Translations under genes and position numbers: made by a program
Shown: one piece after another, positions 5,882 to 7,296 of the stretch
Numbering within the stretch: position 1 is the first letter of the stretch
How the letters are laid out: every line of letters starts with the position of its first letter
Notes under the pieces: generated by a model
Databases searched by the model: none
What the model was told of the DNA's origin: nothing
What the model saw: only the letters and a program-made list of their open reading frames with translations
Assembly (NCBI GenBank): GCA_016462095.1
Contig: JAEMTW010000089.1
Location: 1-7,296, forward strand
Direction of reading: 5' to 3'
Length of the DNA: 7,296 nt
DNA from: Thermoleophilia bacterium
GTDB taxonomy: Bacteria > Actinomycetota > Thermoleophilia > Gaiellales > F1-60-MAGs149

Positions 5882-7111
5882 ATGAACGAGAACTGGACTC
5901 CCACCAATTACCCGACCACCCCTCCGCCCGCTGCCGAAAACCAGAAGCAGCGCGGCTCGCGCCTCGTTGTAACCGTGCTGATCGCCTCGCTGCTCTCGGC
6001 AGGCTTGGCTGCCGGCGGCACAGCGCTCGTCATCAATCAGGATGGTGGTGGCACGACCACGATCGTTCGCCAAGTTGCGAACCCGGCGAACAGCAGCGAT
6101 TCCGGTAACGTGATGCCGGTTGCCTCGACGGGCGGCATGACGATCGAACAGATGTATAAGCAGTACGGCAATGGCGTCGTCCGCGTCGAGCACTCCAGTG
6201 GCCTCGGCTCCGGTTTCGTGATCGACAGCGAAGGCCATATCCTCACGAACGCGCACGTCGTTGACGGCGCGCAGGGCGAGATCACCGTCTCCTTCTCGAA
6301 CAACGAGAAGGTCGTCGCCAAGGTGATTGGTGTCGACAATGCCACCGACGTCGCCGTTTTGAAGGTCGACGTGCCAAGTTCGGCACTGACCGTGATCCCA
6401 CTCGGCGACTCTGCCGGCCTGAAGGTTGGCAGTGGAGTCGTGGCGATCGGCAACCCGTTCGGTCAGGACCGCACCGTCACCAGCGGCATCATCTCGGCCG
6501 TCGCACGTTCGATCCAGGCTCCCAACGGCTTCAGTATCAATGGCGCGATTCAGACCGATGCTGCCATCAACCACGGCAACTCGGGCGGTCCGTTGCTCGA
6601 CATGTCCGGGCAAGTGATTGGCATCAACTCGCAGATCGATACGGGCGGTCAGGCTAACTCGGGCAGCGTTGGCATCGGCTTTGCCGTTCCGATCAACCTC
6701 GTCAAGCAGGTCACCGCGGACATCATGGCGACCGGCAAGGCCCAGCACGCCTGGCTCGGCGTTCAGCTCTCGGATGTCGACCCGACGCTCGCCTCGCAGA
6801 CCAAGATTGGCTCCGACTATGGCGCCATGGTCGCGAATGTGACAACGGGGTCCCCGGCTGCCAAGGCTGGCCTCAAGGGTGCTACAGGTGAGACCACGAT
6901 TGGGGGACGATCGTACGCCGTCGGTGGGGACGTGATCATTGAGGCCAACGGCTCCAAGGTCGAAGGCGTCAAGGATCTGCAGGCCGCCGTCTCGTCGCTC
7001 AAGCCGGGCGACAAGCTCGAGCTCGTCGTCAAGACCAGTAACGGCGACACCAAGAACATCACGGTCATCCTCGGCGATCAGCCGCAGGACCCAACCGCGC
7101 TCGCCGGCTAA
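5882..7111 (+). CDS. htrA: HtrA/DegP-type serine protease with PDZ domain, membrane-anchored
   Basis: This is an envelope quality-control protease that degrades misfolded exported proteins, in 409 residues. Residues 1-27 are a proline- and polar-rich cytoplasmic tail. Residues 28-51 form one membrane helix, and a Gly/Ser-rich linker runs to ~85. The trypsin-like domain (~88-285) has the complete triad: His125 in TNAHVVDG, Asp156 in DNATDVAVLKV, and Ser234 in GNSGGPL. The GSGFVID and GNPFG blocks are also present. The PDZ domain (~289-395) starts AWLGVQL and holds the GSPAAKAGL and GGDVIIEANG motifs. His231 replaces the proline usual in INPGNSGGP. ATG 5882 is preferred over an in-frame TTG two codons earlier; neither has a Shine-Dalgarno. 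The tail, single-helix, protease, one-PDZ order is typical of actinobacterial HtrA/PepD proteins. It is monocistronic, with a strong hairpin downstream. Confidence 0.95.
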   Translation: MNENWTPTNYPTTPPPAAENQKQRGSRLVVTVLIASLLSAGLAAGGTALVINQDGGGTTTIVRQVANPANSSDSGNVMPVASTGGMTIEQMYKQYGNGVVRVEHSSGLGSGFVIDSEGHILTNAHVVDGAQGEITVSFSNNEKVVAKVIGVDNATDVAVLKVDVPSSALTVIPLGDSAGLKVGSGVVAIGNPFGQDRTVTSGIISAVARSIQAPNGFSINGAIQTDAAINHGNSGGPLLDMSGQVIGINSQIDTGGQANSGSVGIGFAVPINLVKQVTADIMATGKAQHAWLGVQLSDVDPTLASQTKIGSDYGAMVANVTTGSPAAKAGLKGATGETTIGGRSYAVGGDVIIEANGSKVEGVKDLQAAVSSLKPGDKLELVVKTSNGDTKNITVILGDQPQDPTALAG

Positions 7112-7138
7112 GCCCACTTCTCCTTAGCCGTCGACTGA

Positions 7139-7177
7139 TTGGCGGGGTCGAGCCTCCTCCGGGCTCGGCTCCGCCAA
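7139..7177 (+). terminator. Strong stem-loop downstream of htrA
   Basis: Positions 7139-7154 pair with 7162-7177 in an unbroken 16-bp stem (two G-T wobbles) around a 7-base loop. The outer arms are TTGGCGG / CCGCCAA and the inner arms CGAGCC / GGCTCG. It begins 27 bases after the htrA stop. No T-tract follows, so termination without Rho is uncertain. The near-symmetry means it could serve both strands. Confidence 0.65.
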
Positions 7178-7296
7178 CACTCGTTGTACGCCCGGTAGCG
7201 TCGAAGCTCGTGCCTTGCAGCCACGCTTACGCAACACCACGTTGCTGCAGAAGCCCTACCTAGCGCTCGTGCCCGCAGGCGACGCGGTTAGCGTTT
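7178..7296. other. Unassigned sequence at the right edge
   Basis: I see no supported gene here. One plus-strand frame stays open from the htrA terminator to the window end, but it has no ATG or GTG start and no recognisable motif. On the minus strand, a 12-residue tail (7296 to about 7257) could be the end of a gene entering from the right. A small inverted repeat GCAAC / GTTGC lies at 7231-7245. Confidence 0.3.

Noticed and set aside
5711..7117. Minus-strand open frame (468 codons) opposite htrA
   Set aside because: It covers the complete, motif-rich htrA and runs into the neighbouring membrane gene in another frame; the translation has no recognisable domain.
7215..7295. Possible 5' end of a further plus-strand gene starting at TTG
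   Set aside because: The frame is open to the window edge, but it has only a TTG start, no ribosome-binding site and too few codons to judge.

Overview
This is a GC-rich bacterial chromosomal window. It holds five clearly readable protein genes, one small hypothetical gene, and an unusual family of intergenic hairpin repeats. The gene content fits a high-GC Gram-positive (actinobacterial, possibly Thermoleophilia-like) organism: a SufB/SufC/SufD iron-sulfur assembly set, a membrane-anchored HtrA protease with a short proline-rich cytoplasmic tail, and a membrane protein fused to a spermidine-synthase-like domain. This placement is inferred from gene style only. There is no rRNA or marker gene to prove it.

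Left part (1-662): two copies of a hairpin-array element flank a 104-codon gene (159-473) that resembles small uncharacterised actinobacterial proteins. Each array has 31-base hairpins repeating with an exact 68-base period. The right copy (478-662) is complete and has perfect 40-base terminal inverted repeats. It fills almost the whole gap between the small gene and sufD, which are transcribed towards each other. The left copy (1-116) is cut by the window edge.

Middle (670-4066, minus strand): a tight operon sufC-sufB-sufD with overlapping stop and start codons (TAATG, ATGA). Its products should form the SufBC2D scaffold that builds Fe-S clusters. No cysteine desulfurase, SufU/SufE or SufR gene lies in the window, so sulfur delivery and regulation must be encoded elsewhere. 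The 208 bases upstream of sufC carry the likely operon promoter, a set of GGGTA repeats, and a sixth hairpin. That hairpin has the same 16-base core as the arrays but a different outer stem (4234-4262).

Right part (4275-7111): a divergent gene pair shares a 110-base promoter region. On the minus strand is a roughly seven-helix membrane protein with a spermidine-synthase-like C-terminal domain. On the plus strand is an HtrA/DegP-type serine protease with a PDZ domain. A 16-bp stem-loop lies just after the protease gene, and the last ~120 bases contain nothing I can assign.

The main point of interest is the hairpin family, which has a constant core, exchangeable stems, fixed spacing and paired inverted ends. 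It looks like a small non-autonomous or REP-like element that may also serve as a transcription terminator.
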